Positions 1-6,681 of a stretch of DNA of 62,933 nucleotides are shown here, in pieces. Position numbers and translations under genes: made by a program. The notes beneath the pieces are model-generated. The model ran no database searches. It was not told the origin of the DNA and saw only the letters and a program-made list of their open reading frames with translations. Source of the stretch: Bacteroidaceae bacterium (GTDB taxonomy: Bacteria > Bacteroidota > Bacteroidia > Bacteroidales > Bacteroidaceae); NCBI GenBank assembly GCA_017615125.1, contig JAGAAS010000078.1, positions 1 through 62,933 of the forward strand, in the 5' to 3' direction. Every line of letters begins with the position of its first letter. The stretch's first letter is position 1.

Positions 1-167
1 TATTAATTATTAATTAATTATAATATAAAAAGGGGAGTTTTCGCTTTTTGCATACCCTCTTTTTTTCTAATTGGAACTGTCCTAACTGGAACGCTTTCCC
101 CAACAGCTTGCTTCGGGCTTCTTCTCTACAAGGCCGTTTTCCGCGAAGAGCGCGGAATTTGTTTGTA

Positions 168-245
168 CCTTCACGAAGGAACACGTTAGCCTTCACGAAG
201 GAGAACGTGTGCCTTCATGAAGGAGAAGTTAAGCCATCGTGAAGG
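168..245. repeat. Four-unit tandem array, 22-bp period, palindromic core
   Basis: Four copies of a 12-bp core start at 168, 190, 212 and 234, exactly 22 bp apart. The first two are CCTTCACGAAGG, the third is the perfect palindrome CCTTCATGAAGG, and the fourth is CCATCGTGAAGG. The 10-bp linkers differ but are purine-rich. The period is too short for CRISPR. It could be a set of protein-binding sites or a small repeat expansion. It lies in a gene-free stretch (1-458) downstream of the minus-strand gene ending at 459. Confidence 0.7.
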
Positions 246-291
246 TATAAACAATTTCGAAAAGAAAAAATCCCTAAAGTCCTACAAACGT

Positions 292-332
292 GAAAAAAAT
301 CCGCGGAGTCGACATTCGCTGTCAGCTCCGCG
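292..332 (-). terminator. Probable intrinsic terminator, minus strand
   Basis: CGCGGAG (302-308) pairs perfectly with CTCCGCG (326-332). On the minus strand the hairpin is followed by a run of T (complement of the A run at 293-299). It lies downstream of the minus-strand gene ending at 459 and of the larger inverted repeat at 359-445, so it probably ends the transcript of the serpin region. Confidence 0.6.
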
Positions 333-358
333 CAGTCAGAAAGGAAAAAAGGAAAGGA

Positions 359-445
359 GAGAGGCAGGGCTTACTCTCATGTCTGGAAGTGGGTATTCTC
401 TTCTTTTGTAGCGTTTATGAAAAAATCCGACTTGCCCTGCCTCTC
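359..445 (-). terminator. 12-bp perfect inverted repeat downstream of the secreted protein gene
   Basis: GAGAGGCAGGGC (359-370) and GCCCTGCCTCTC (434-445) are perfect complements separated by 63 nt. On the minus strand the structure begins 13 nt after the stop codon and is followed by a pyrimidine-rich stretch (complement of 340-358). It may be a long-loop terminator or an mRNA 3'-end stabiliser acting with the hairpin at 302-332. Confidence 0.45.
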
Positions 446-458
446 CGTTTCTGCAAGG

Positions 459-1421
459 TTACTTTATCAGCATTTTTTTGCCGTCTTTAACTATGATTCC
501 CTTTTGAGCATCATCAGCAGGTCGTCCCTGCAGGTCGTAAACGGATTCGGGTGCTGTGAGGGAGTCTGCTTCGGGAAGGGCTATAGGAGTGAGGTCAAAG
601 TAAAGGGTATGAAGGCCTAGCTTGTACTCCATTGCGCAGGCTGCACAAACACTCTCTGTTTTCTGGTAAGGCCCGAACTTGAAATCGACATAATGGAGTC
701 CTTGACAGTCGCATTGTTCATAATAGCCAGCCTGTACGGTCTCTATGTAGACAGAATCCTCATAGATCTCATAATAGCAGTAATGGTCCATACAGCATGT
801 GTAGTTAAGCCAGCCAACGACATGCAGGCTGTCACCCTCTGCTGTGATAGTGAAGTCGGGGATATAGTCGCTGAAATTCACGATTTCCTTTCCCCTGATA
901 TGACCGTCGGTACCACTTACGCGTACTAGCCCGCAGGGAACGGATACCGGGTTTTCCTTCACAGTGAATGGAATCTCCATTGGTGTAGCCGAAAACTCAC
1001 ACGCTTCGTCAACAGCAGAAAGAACGATTACGTAATCTCCCGGATTAAGGCATCCCAATAGTGTTGCCGGCTCGCCCGAAAAGTTATAAAAGTAATCATT
1101 TTCTTTAGCAGAGTCACAAATAAAATTCACGAAAATGTTATTGTCTTGTATTACATCCACCTTAAGTACACCATCATGAAAAGCCTTAGGTAAACCCTTC
1201 CAATGTGGCTTGAACCAGATATCCACTCCAGAGACCAATGCTTCGCTGCGAGAATTGAATTCTGCTGATAGACCTTCTTCCAGATTCATACGTGCGACGA
1301 ACTCGTATGGAAAATCTTTTACTAAGTATTCTTGAATGTTTTTACCCTGTTCTTGGGCAAAACAAAAAGAAACACTTACAAATGCAAAGATAAGAATCAA
1401 AGAAAGATAAGACCTTTTCAT
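459..1421 (-). CDS. Secreted Cys-rich protein of unknown function with Bacteroidales C-terminal tail
   Basis: A protein of 320 residues that I do not recognise. Residues 1-22 form a signal peptide (LSLILIFAFVSVSFCFA, then Q), so it should be exported. The middle holds a cysteine cluster (about residues 205-270, with CC, CYYE, CDC and CAAC pairs) that suggests disulfides or a metal site. The C-terminus reads SVYDLQGRP...KGIIVKDGKK, a short tail also seen on the proteins at 6682-16122 and 16322-16873; it resembles a reduced T9SS-type sorting signal. The gene starts 9 bp after the stop of the S74-chaperone gene, so the two are probably co-transcribed. Function is unknown. Confidence 0.75.
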   Translation of the reverse strand: MKRSYLSLILIFAFVSVSFCFAQEQGKNIQEYLVKDFPYEFVARMNLEEGLSAEFNSRSEALVSGVDIWFKPHWKGLPKAFHDGVLKVDVIQDNNIFVNFICDSAKENDYFYNFSGEPATLLGCLNPGDYVIVLSAVDEACEFSATPMEIPFTVKENPVSVPCGLVRVSGTDGHIRGKEIVNFSDYIPDFTITAEGDSLHVVGWLNYTCCMDHYCYYEIYEDSVYIETVQAGYYEQCDCQGLHYVDFKFGPYQKTESVCAACAMEYKLGLHTLYFDLTPIALPEADSLTAPESVYDLQGRPADDAQKGIIVKDGKKMLIK

Positions 1422-1430
1422 GGATTTTCT

Positions 1431-2219
1431 TTATTTCGTCAGAATCATGCGCTTCGTGTCGATGACGTTGCCGTCGGCAATGAGGGAGTAGAGGTACATG
1501 CCTGCATCGAGGCTGCCGCCTTCGATGGTGACGGCTGTCTTGCCTCGTCCGTCAACGGGATATTCGCTCAACTGCTTGCCGCTCATGTCGTAGACATAGA
1601 GCGTGGCCTTCTTCACGCTTTCGGCGATGGTGCAGGGAATCTCGGTCTTCTCGTTGAAGGGGTTGGGCATGTTCTGGAACAGCTCTGTCTGCAAGAGTCG
1701 CATACCCGGAGCATCCGAAGGAGTGGTGTCTCCTTCCATTATCCGTCCTCCCGTCTTGGCTTCGTCGAGTTCCGTCTTCAGCTCCTGAATGGCGCGGATG
1801 AGCACGGGGATAAGCTCCGTGTAGGATACGGAAAGGTAACCGTTGCCGCCAAGACCTCCCTCGTACACCAGGTTGGGGAAGATGTCGCGCAGTTCCTGGG
1901 CAATCAGGCCGAAGTGCTTTTGCAAATAGACAGGTTCGTCCCCTTCGTACATATACATGGGATTGCCTTTTTCGTCCTCACCCATCTGAAGATTTATTAA
2001 GTAGTACTCAATGGGGTTCATCAGCATGATCTGTTCCAACGAGTGCTGGGTGTTGGCAAGATACTGGATGTCTTTCTTCAACCGGTAGTCGGAGTGGCTC
2101 AAAACGACACCGTTGACAACGTCTGATGAAGACGACCCGCTAAAGTCGTTCACTACTTCCTGCGCAAAGGTAAACGTTGCGCAAAGCATGCAGGCAAAAA
2201 GTAAAAATGTCTTTTTCAT
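1431..2219 (-). CDS. S74 intramolecular-chaperone protein with T9SS type A sorting domain
   Basis: 262 residues with a signal peptide (MKKTFLLFACMLCATFTFAQ). Residues about 40-155 resemble the peptidase S74 auto-chaperone of phage tail spikes: the entry motif SDYRLKKDI, a later HFGLIAQELRDIFP segment, and a C-terminal helix (VSYTELIPVLIRAIQELKTEL). In that family the domain trimerises and then cleaves itself at the Ser-Asp. Residues about 175-262 form a classic T9SS type A sorting domain (LFQNMPNPFNEKTEI ... YLYSLIADGNVIDTKRMILTK). Almost nothing precedes the chaperone, so the usual fibre domain is missing. It lies between a serpin gene and a Cys-rich secreted gene in a minus-strand cluster. 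Confidence 0.8.
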   Translation of the reverse strand: MKKTFLLFACMLCATFTFAQEVVNDFSGSSSSDVVNGVVLSHSDYRLKKDIQYLANTQHSLEQIMLMNPIEYYLINLQMGEDEKGNPMYMYEGDEPVYLQKHFGLIAQELRDIFPNLVYEGGLGGNGYLSVSYTELIPVLIRAIQELKTELDEAKTGGRIMEGDTTPSDAPGMRLLQTELFQNMPNPFNEKTEIPCTIAESVKKATLYVYDMSGKQLSEYPVDGRGKTAVTIEGGSLDAGMYLYSLIADGNVIDTKRMILTK

Positions 2220-2268
2220 AATAGTTATGTTTTAGTTAAAAGTTAAAGATATTTCTTTCTTTGCGTGA

Positions 2269-3594
2269 TTATTCGCCGATGTCCTCTACCTTGCCGATGA
2301 AGAGGATGTTGTGGCTCACATTGTCGCGCACGCAGAAGACGAAGGGATGATTGGCGTTGAAGTCGAATTCGGGCTGAGGTAACGCAGTATTGTCCATACC
2401 AATGATGGTTACAGCAGCCATTTCTGCGCCATCTTCATCAATTCTGACGGAAACGTCTTGATTGATGAATTTTATAAATAGCTCTGGGTTAATGCCGCTT
2501 AATGCCCCATCGGCGAATAGCTTGTTAATGCCGAGTTGCTTTATAGGATTGATGAGTTGGTTGGTTGTCTTGAAGTCGAACTTGGGCAGGTAGATTTTTC
2601 CATAAAAATTTCTCCCTGTAATATTCCAGTCAATATTGGCAAGGATGTCATTAGGCGTGTAGCCAGCCTTCGGGAGGGCGACAATCATGCTGAAAGGCAG
2701 GTCAACACAGACGTCTTCTTCACGGCCTTTTGAATTACTCTTTTTTTCAAAAACACCGAAAGGAATGTCGATAATCTGATAAGTGGGGCGATTATCATAG
2801 AGGTATTCACCTGCTTTGTCCATCATGTTAACAGTTTTTTCTGTTCCATCTGTCTGGATGAAAGGCTCCGGCTTGGTTGCACCTTTGAAGAAGGGCTCTG
2901 CCCAGTTTGCCCCGAACCACGTGGCGTTGGCAAGCACCAGCCTGGTGTCGCTGGTAATGGGAAGATTCAGCTCGCGGATGTTGCCGTAGGTGTGGTCGTA
3001 GGCCCATTGGCAGATGGAGTCGTAAGCTTCCTGCGTCTTTGTGAAGTCGAGGTTACCCACTTCAGCGTCGTAGAATGTCTGGTTCGTTTCGATGAAGTCG
3101 GGGTTAATATAGTAATCCTTTTGCGCCCACATGGCGTTGGCGAGGCGCACGCAGTTGGTAGCCTCGAGGGCGTCGCGCAGCTTGTGGTACCAGACGTTGA
3201 GGCTGTCGGCAGTAATGCCCTCGCCTGCGATGATGTCGAGCATCTCCTTCCGCGCCTCGGGCTCGATGCCGTTGGCCAGCATGCCGAGGGCTATTTCAAG
3301 GCTGAGGGGCGAGATGCAGACATTTGTTCCCGGGTCGGCCTGCAGGCAGAGCTTGTTGAAGAGGTTCTGGGCAAAGTCGGCACCCGTCTGCGAGTAGGAC
3401 ATCTGGTTGCTGCTTGGCGCAAGCACGAGCGGAGCGGGGTCTTTTCTGTCGAAGATACGGTCGACGATGCCTCCGTTGCGGATGTAGGGCTCCTCGGGGA
3501 GGTCAGGCTTGTCGTCGGGCTTGATGGGCGACGTATCGCAGCCAACGAGCAGGAGCATCGTCACGAAGGAAAGGAAAAGGAATGACTTTTTCAT
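2269..3594 (-). CDS. Serpin-family lipoprotein (downstream copy)
   Basis: A serpin (serine/cysteine protease inhibitor) of about 441 residues, counted from MKKSFLF; an in-frame ATG 12 bp upstream (3606) is possible. A lipoprotein signal ends in LLLVGC, so it is probably anchored to a membrane and may face host or competitor proteases. Serpin hallmarks are NVCISPLSLEIALGMLANG, LANATWFGANW and the C-terminal HPFVFCVRDNVSHNILFIGKV. The hinge DEDGAEMAAVT begins the reactive-centre loop, which ends near IIGMDNTALPQPEFD; counting from the hinge Glu puts P1 near Thr/Ala. P14 is Ala where inhibitory serpins usually have Thr or Ser, so inhibitory activity is not certain. It follows a close paralogue by about 50 bp. 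Confidence 0.92.
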   Translation of the reverse strand: MKKSFLFLSFVTMLLLVGCDTSPIKPDDKPDLPEEPYIRNGGIVDRIFDRKDPAPLVLAPSSNQMSYSQTGADFAQNLFNKLCLQADPGTNVCISPLSLEIALGMLANGIEPEARKEMLDIIAGEGITADSLNVWYHKLRDALEATNCVRLANAMWAQKDYYINPDFIETNQTFYDAEVGNLDFTKTQEAYDSICQWAYDHTYGNIRELNLPITSDTRLVLANATWFGANWAEPFFKGATKPEPFIQTDGTEKTVNMMDKAGEYLYDNRPTYQIIDIPFGVFEKKSNSKGREEDVCVDLPFSMIVALPKAGYTPNDILANIDWNITGRNFYGKIYLPKFDFKTTNQLINPIKQLGINKLFADGALSGINPELFIKFINQDVSVRIDEDGAEMAAVTIIGMDNTALPQPEFDFNANHPFVFCVRDNVSHNILFIGKVEDIGE

Positions 3595-3642
3595 ATTCTT
3601 AGACATGAGAGTAGATTTGATATTATTGTAAAAAAAGGCCGT

Positions 3643-4959
3643 TTATTCGATATTCTCCACTTTACCGATAAAGAGAATATTGTGGCTCACGTTGTCGCGC
3701 ACGCAGAAGACGAAGGGATGATTGGCGTTGAAGTCGAACTTAGGATCATGCATACCCGTAGACATATCAATGATGGTTACAGCAGCCATTTCTGCGCCTT
3801 TTTCATCTATTCTGACGGATACATCCTGATTGATGAATTTTATAAATAGCTCTGGGTTAATGCCGCTTAAGGCATCTCCGCTGAACAGTTTGCGAATGCC
3901 GAGTTGCTTCATGGGTTCAATGAGTTCGTTGGTTGTCTTGAAGTCAAACTTGGGAAGGTGGAGGAATCCCCATGCGCTTTCTTTCACATCCCAATTAATG
4001 TCGGTAATGATGTCGTTAGGCGTATAGCCATCCTTCGGGAGGGCGAAAATCATGCTAAAAGGCCAGTCAACACATATGTTTTCTTCATAGCCATCTGGAT
4101 AACTCAATTTCTCAAAAACGCCAAATGGTAGTTCGATGATTTGATAGGTGGGGTACTCTTGATACATGAAACCACCGTATTTAAGCATCATGTTTACCGT
4201 CTGTTCCGTTCCGTTTGTTTGGATGAATGGCTCTGGCTTAGTCGAATATTCATTAAAGGGGTACAACCAGTTTGCTCCGAACCACGTGGCGTTGGCAAGA
4301 ACCAGCTTGGTGTCTTCGGTAAGCGGAAGGTTCAAGTCGCGGATGTTGCCGTAGGTGTGGTCGTAGGCCCATTGGCAGATGGAGTCTTTTACAGCTTCTG
4401 TCCTCGCGAAGTTGACGACTCCTACTTCGGCGTCGTAGTAGGTCTTGCTCGCCTCGATGAAGTCGGGGTTGATGGGATAGGTGTACTGCGCCCAAAGGGC
4501 GTTGGCGAGGCGCACGCAGTTGGTTGCCTCGAGGGCGTCGCGCAGCTTGTGGTACCAGACGTTGAGGCTGTCGGCAGTAATACCCTCGCCGGCGATGATG
4601 TCGAGCAGCTCCTTCTGTGCCTCGGGCTCCACACCGTTGGCGAGCATGCCGAGAGCAATCTCAAGGCTGAGGGGCGAGATGCAGACGTTTGTGCCCGGGT
4701 CGGCCTGCAGGCAGAGCTTGTTGAAGAGCTTCTGTGCAAAGTCGGCACCCGTCTGCGAGTAGCCCTGCTGATTGCTACTTGGCGCAAGCACGAGCGGAGC
4801 GGGGTCTTTTCTGTCGAAGATTCGGTCGACGATGCCTCCGTTGCGAATGAAGGGCTCTTCGGGCGTGTCGGGCTGAATATCGGGCTTGATGGACGACGTA
4901 TCGCAGCCAACGAGCAGGAGCATCGTCACGAAGGAAAGGAAAAGGATGGACTTTTTCAT
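3643..4959 (-). CDS. Serpin-family lipoprotein (upstream copy)
   Basis: About 438 residues from MKKSILF; an in-frame ATG lies 9 bp upstream at 4968. It is a clear paralogue of the next gene, with long identical stretches including the lipobox region (LLLVGC), the serpin core (NVCISPLSLEIALGMLANG) and the C-terminus. The reactive-centre loop differs: after the shared AEMAAVTII it reads DMSTGMHDPKFD instead of GMDNTALPQPEFD, so the two copies should differ in target protease. The region around 4070-4260 is also more divergent. Lipoprotein anchoring is inferred from the signal peptide. The gene lies between the TPR-HTH regulator and the second serpin, consistent with one operon. Confidence 0.92.
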   Translation of the reverse strand: MKKSILFLSFVTMLLLVGCDTSSIKPDIQPDTPEEPFIRNGGIVDRIFDRKDPAPLVLAPSSNQQGYSQTGADFAQKLFNKLCLQADPGTNVCISPLSLEIALGMLANGVEPEAQKELLDIIAGEGITADSLNVWYHKLRDALEATNCVRLANALWAQYTYPINPDFIEASKTYYDAEVGVVNFARTEAVKDSICQWAYDHTYGNIRDLNLPLTEDTKLVLANATWFGANWLYPFNEYSTKPEPFIQTNGTEQTVNMMLKYGGFMYQEYPTYQIIELPFGVFEKLSYPDGYEENICVDWPFSMIFALPKDGYTPNDIITDINWDVKESAWGFLHLPKFDFKTTNELIEPMKQLGIRKLFSGDALSGINPELFIKFINQDVSVRIDEKGAEMAAVTIIDMSTGMHDPKFDFNANHPFVFCVRDNVSHNILFIGKVENIE

Positions 4960-4986
4960 AGGTGTCATTATTTAATGGTTTCTTGT

Positions 4987-6519
4987 TTACAGTTTGAAGA
5001 TGCTGAGGTAGGGCTCCTGCAGCTTTGAGCGCAGGCGGTGCTTGTAGGAGCGGACGGTATTGTCGGAGACGTTCAGGCAGATGGATTGCGTGTAGGTGGA
5101 GAAGCCGAGGCGGCAGAGGAGCAGGCTGGAGATCTCGGCGTCGGTAAGCTGGGGCGCACGGGTGCGTAGCTCGTCGACGACGGGGCGGAACAGGCGGAAG
5201 AGGTCTTGTTGAAGGGCTGTGGCGTGCTCGGGCGCAAAGGCGTCGTGCCCGCGGGTGCGGCTGTGGTGGATGGCGCTGAGCTCGTCGTTCCAGGGGCTCT
5301 GCATGAACTGGTTGATGCAGGCTCCCAGCTGCTCTTCGAACAGCAGGGTGTCGTTTTCCCTTTCTTTGTTGCGCCGACGACGTATGAGGAGGAGGCTTGT
5401 GAGCACCCCTGCGAGCAGGAGAGCCGCAGCGATGCCGATGAGCAGGCGGCGCGTGTGTGTGGCGCGTGCCACGCTCTCCTGATAGTTGCGGAGCACGTCG
5501 GTCATGCGAAGACGGTCGACGGAGCTGGAGAGGGAGCCCTTCAGCTCGGCATAGTGCTGCATGTGGGTGTAGGCGCTCTCGAAATGGCCCGACAGGGAGT
5601 CGAGGGAGGCAAGAGCGCTGGTAGCGGAGGCTTCGAGGTTGTCGTTGTCCGTTGCTCCCTGACAGAGGCGGAGATAGTAGGACGCCGAGTCGGCAATGCC
5701 GAGGGCACTGAAGGCTTGTCCTTTTAAATAATAAGGAAAGAGCTTCTCCTCACCCTCGCGCAGCGACTCGGCCAGCGAGGCATAGGCAAGGGCGCTGTCG
5801 ACATTGCCTCTCCAACGGGTGAGGAGGGAGAGCTGCTCGGCAGCGAGGGCTGTGCCGACGGGGTTCCCGATGGCGCGGCTCAGCGAGAGGAGGGTGAGGT
5901 AGTCGTCGTAGGACTGCTCGTAGTGTCCCAGCGCCATCGCGCACTTGGCGATGCCCTCGAGCGGCATAATCATGCGCAGGCTGTCGCCCACGCTGACAGC
6001 GGCGTCGTAGGCCTGGCGATACCACGAGGAGGACTCGTCGAAGAGGTGCTGACGGAAGAGATGGTCGGCGATGTTCTGCGACGTGCGGCGCAGCATCACG
6101 AGGTCGTTTTGTCGGCGGAAGGCGTCGGCAGCAGGCAGGTAGGCCTCGACGGCGCGGAAGTCGTCGCCCAAGTCGCGGCAGACAGAGCCGAGGTAGAACT
6201 GCGCGAGGGCGCGGAGCTCTTTGTCTCTTCCCGCGTGCGAGTAGTAGTCGACAGCCGTCAGGATGAGTGAGTCGGAGGTGTGGGTGATGAGGCACTTGTC
6301 GGCAGCCTGCGTGAGGAGCACGGCATAGAGGGCTGCGTCGCCCTCGGAGAGGGAAGCGGCATCGATGGCCTCCAGCTCGTGCAGGGCGCGCGGAGGGTCG
6401 GCGCTGACATACGAGCGGATGTCGACAAGCTGCTGGCGCGTGCTGGAGTCGTTCTTGCCTGTCAGGGGAAGGAAGACCAGCCCGGCGACGAGAAGGGAAA
6501 CGAGGGACTTCTTCATCAT
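4987..6519 (-). CDS. TPR-repeat membrane protein with C-terminal LuxR-like helix-turn-helix
   Basis: About 510 residues when started at MMKKSLVSLLVAGLVFLPLTG, a signal peptide; the longer frame to 6585 would put 22 unlikely residues before it. Helical tetratricopeptide-like repeats fill residues about 30-360. A single membrane segment (LLIGIAAALLLAGVLTSLLLI, about 365-385) is followed by RRRR and a cytoplasmic tail. The last 60 residues (LTDAEISSLLLCRLGFS...NVSDNTVRSYKHRLRSKL) read as a LuxR/GerE-like DNA-binding helix-turn-helix. This architecture, with a periplasmic TPR sensor and cytoplasmic HTH, is common in Bacteroidota. A promoter at 6538-6569 precedes it, so it may head an operon with the two serpins. 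Its signal is unknown. Confidence 0.8.
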   Translation of the reverse strand: MMKKSLVSLLVAGLVFLPLTGKNDSSTRQQLVDIRSYVSADPPRALHELEAIDAASLSEGDAALYAVLLTQAADKCLITHTSDSLILTAVDYYSHAGRDKELRALAQFYLGSVCRDLGDDFRAVEAYLPAADAFRRQNDLVMLRRTSQNIADHLFRQHLFDESSSWYRQAYDAAVSVGDSLRMIMPLEGIAKCAMALGHYEQSYDDYLTLLSLSRAIGNPVGTALAAEQLSLLTRWRGNVDSALAYASLAESLREGEEKLFPYYLKGQAFSALGIADSASYYLRLCQGATDNDNLEASATSALASLDSLSGHFESAYTHMQHYAELKGSLSSSVDRLRMTDVLRNYQESVARATHTRRLLIGIAAALLLAGVLTSLLLIRRRRNKERENDTLLFEEQLGACINQFMQSPWNDELSAIHHSRTRGHDAFAPEHATALQQDLFRLFRPVVDELRTRAPQLTDAEISSLLLCRLGFSTYTQSICLNVSDNTVRSYKHRLRSKLQEPYLSIFKL

Positions 6520-6537
6520 TTTTCCGTTTTTCTGCTG

Positions 6538-6569
6538 CAAATATAACACCCTCGGGAATGCCGTGCAAG
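6538..6569 (-). promoter_or_regulatory. Bacteroidota-type promoter for the TPR-HTH/serpin cluster
   Basis: On the minus strand the -7 box TATATTTG (complement of 6538-6545) is preceded, after 20 nt, by CTTG (complement of 6566-6569), close to the -33 consensus TTTG. The predicted start lies about 10-15 nt before the ATG at 6519. Confidence 0.6.
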
Positions 6570-6623
6570 AGAAAAAGCGTTGCAAAACCGTTGCGCAACG
6601 AAGAAAAAACGGTAAAAACGCTG

Positions 6624-6657
6624 AAAAAAGAGAACCCCAGGCGTGTGCCCGGGGTTC
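6624..6657 (-). terminator. Intrinsic terminator after the giant LamG gene
   Basis: GAACCCC (6632-6638) pairs with GGGGTTC (6651-6657). On the minus strand the hairpin is followed by CTC and then six T. It lies 25 nt after the stop of the 3146-residue gene and separates it from the downstream promoter at 6538-6569. Confidence 0.75.
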
Positions 6658-6681
6658 CCTAATGAACAGAGAGGGAGAGGA

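Noticed and set aside
1-160. Gene remnant or RNA gene at the left edge
   Set aside because: Only A/T-rich sequence, a short CCGCG/CGCGG hairpin (140-154) and small open frames without coding character are seen.
168-245. Possible CRISPR array
   Set aside because: Units repeat every 22 bp with 10-bp linkers; CRISPR units are about 60-80 bp, and no cas genes are present.
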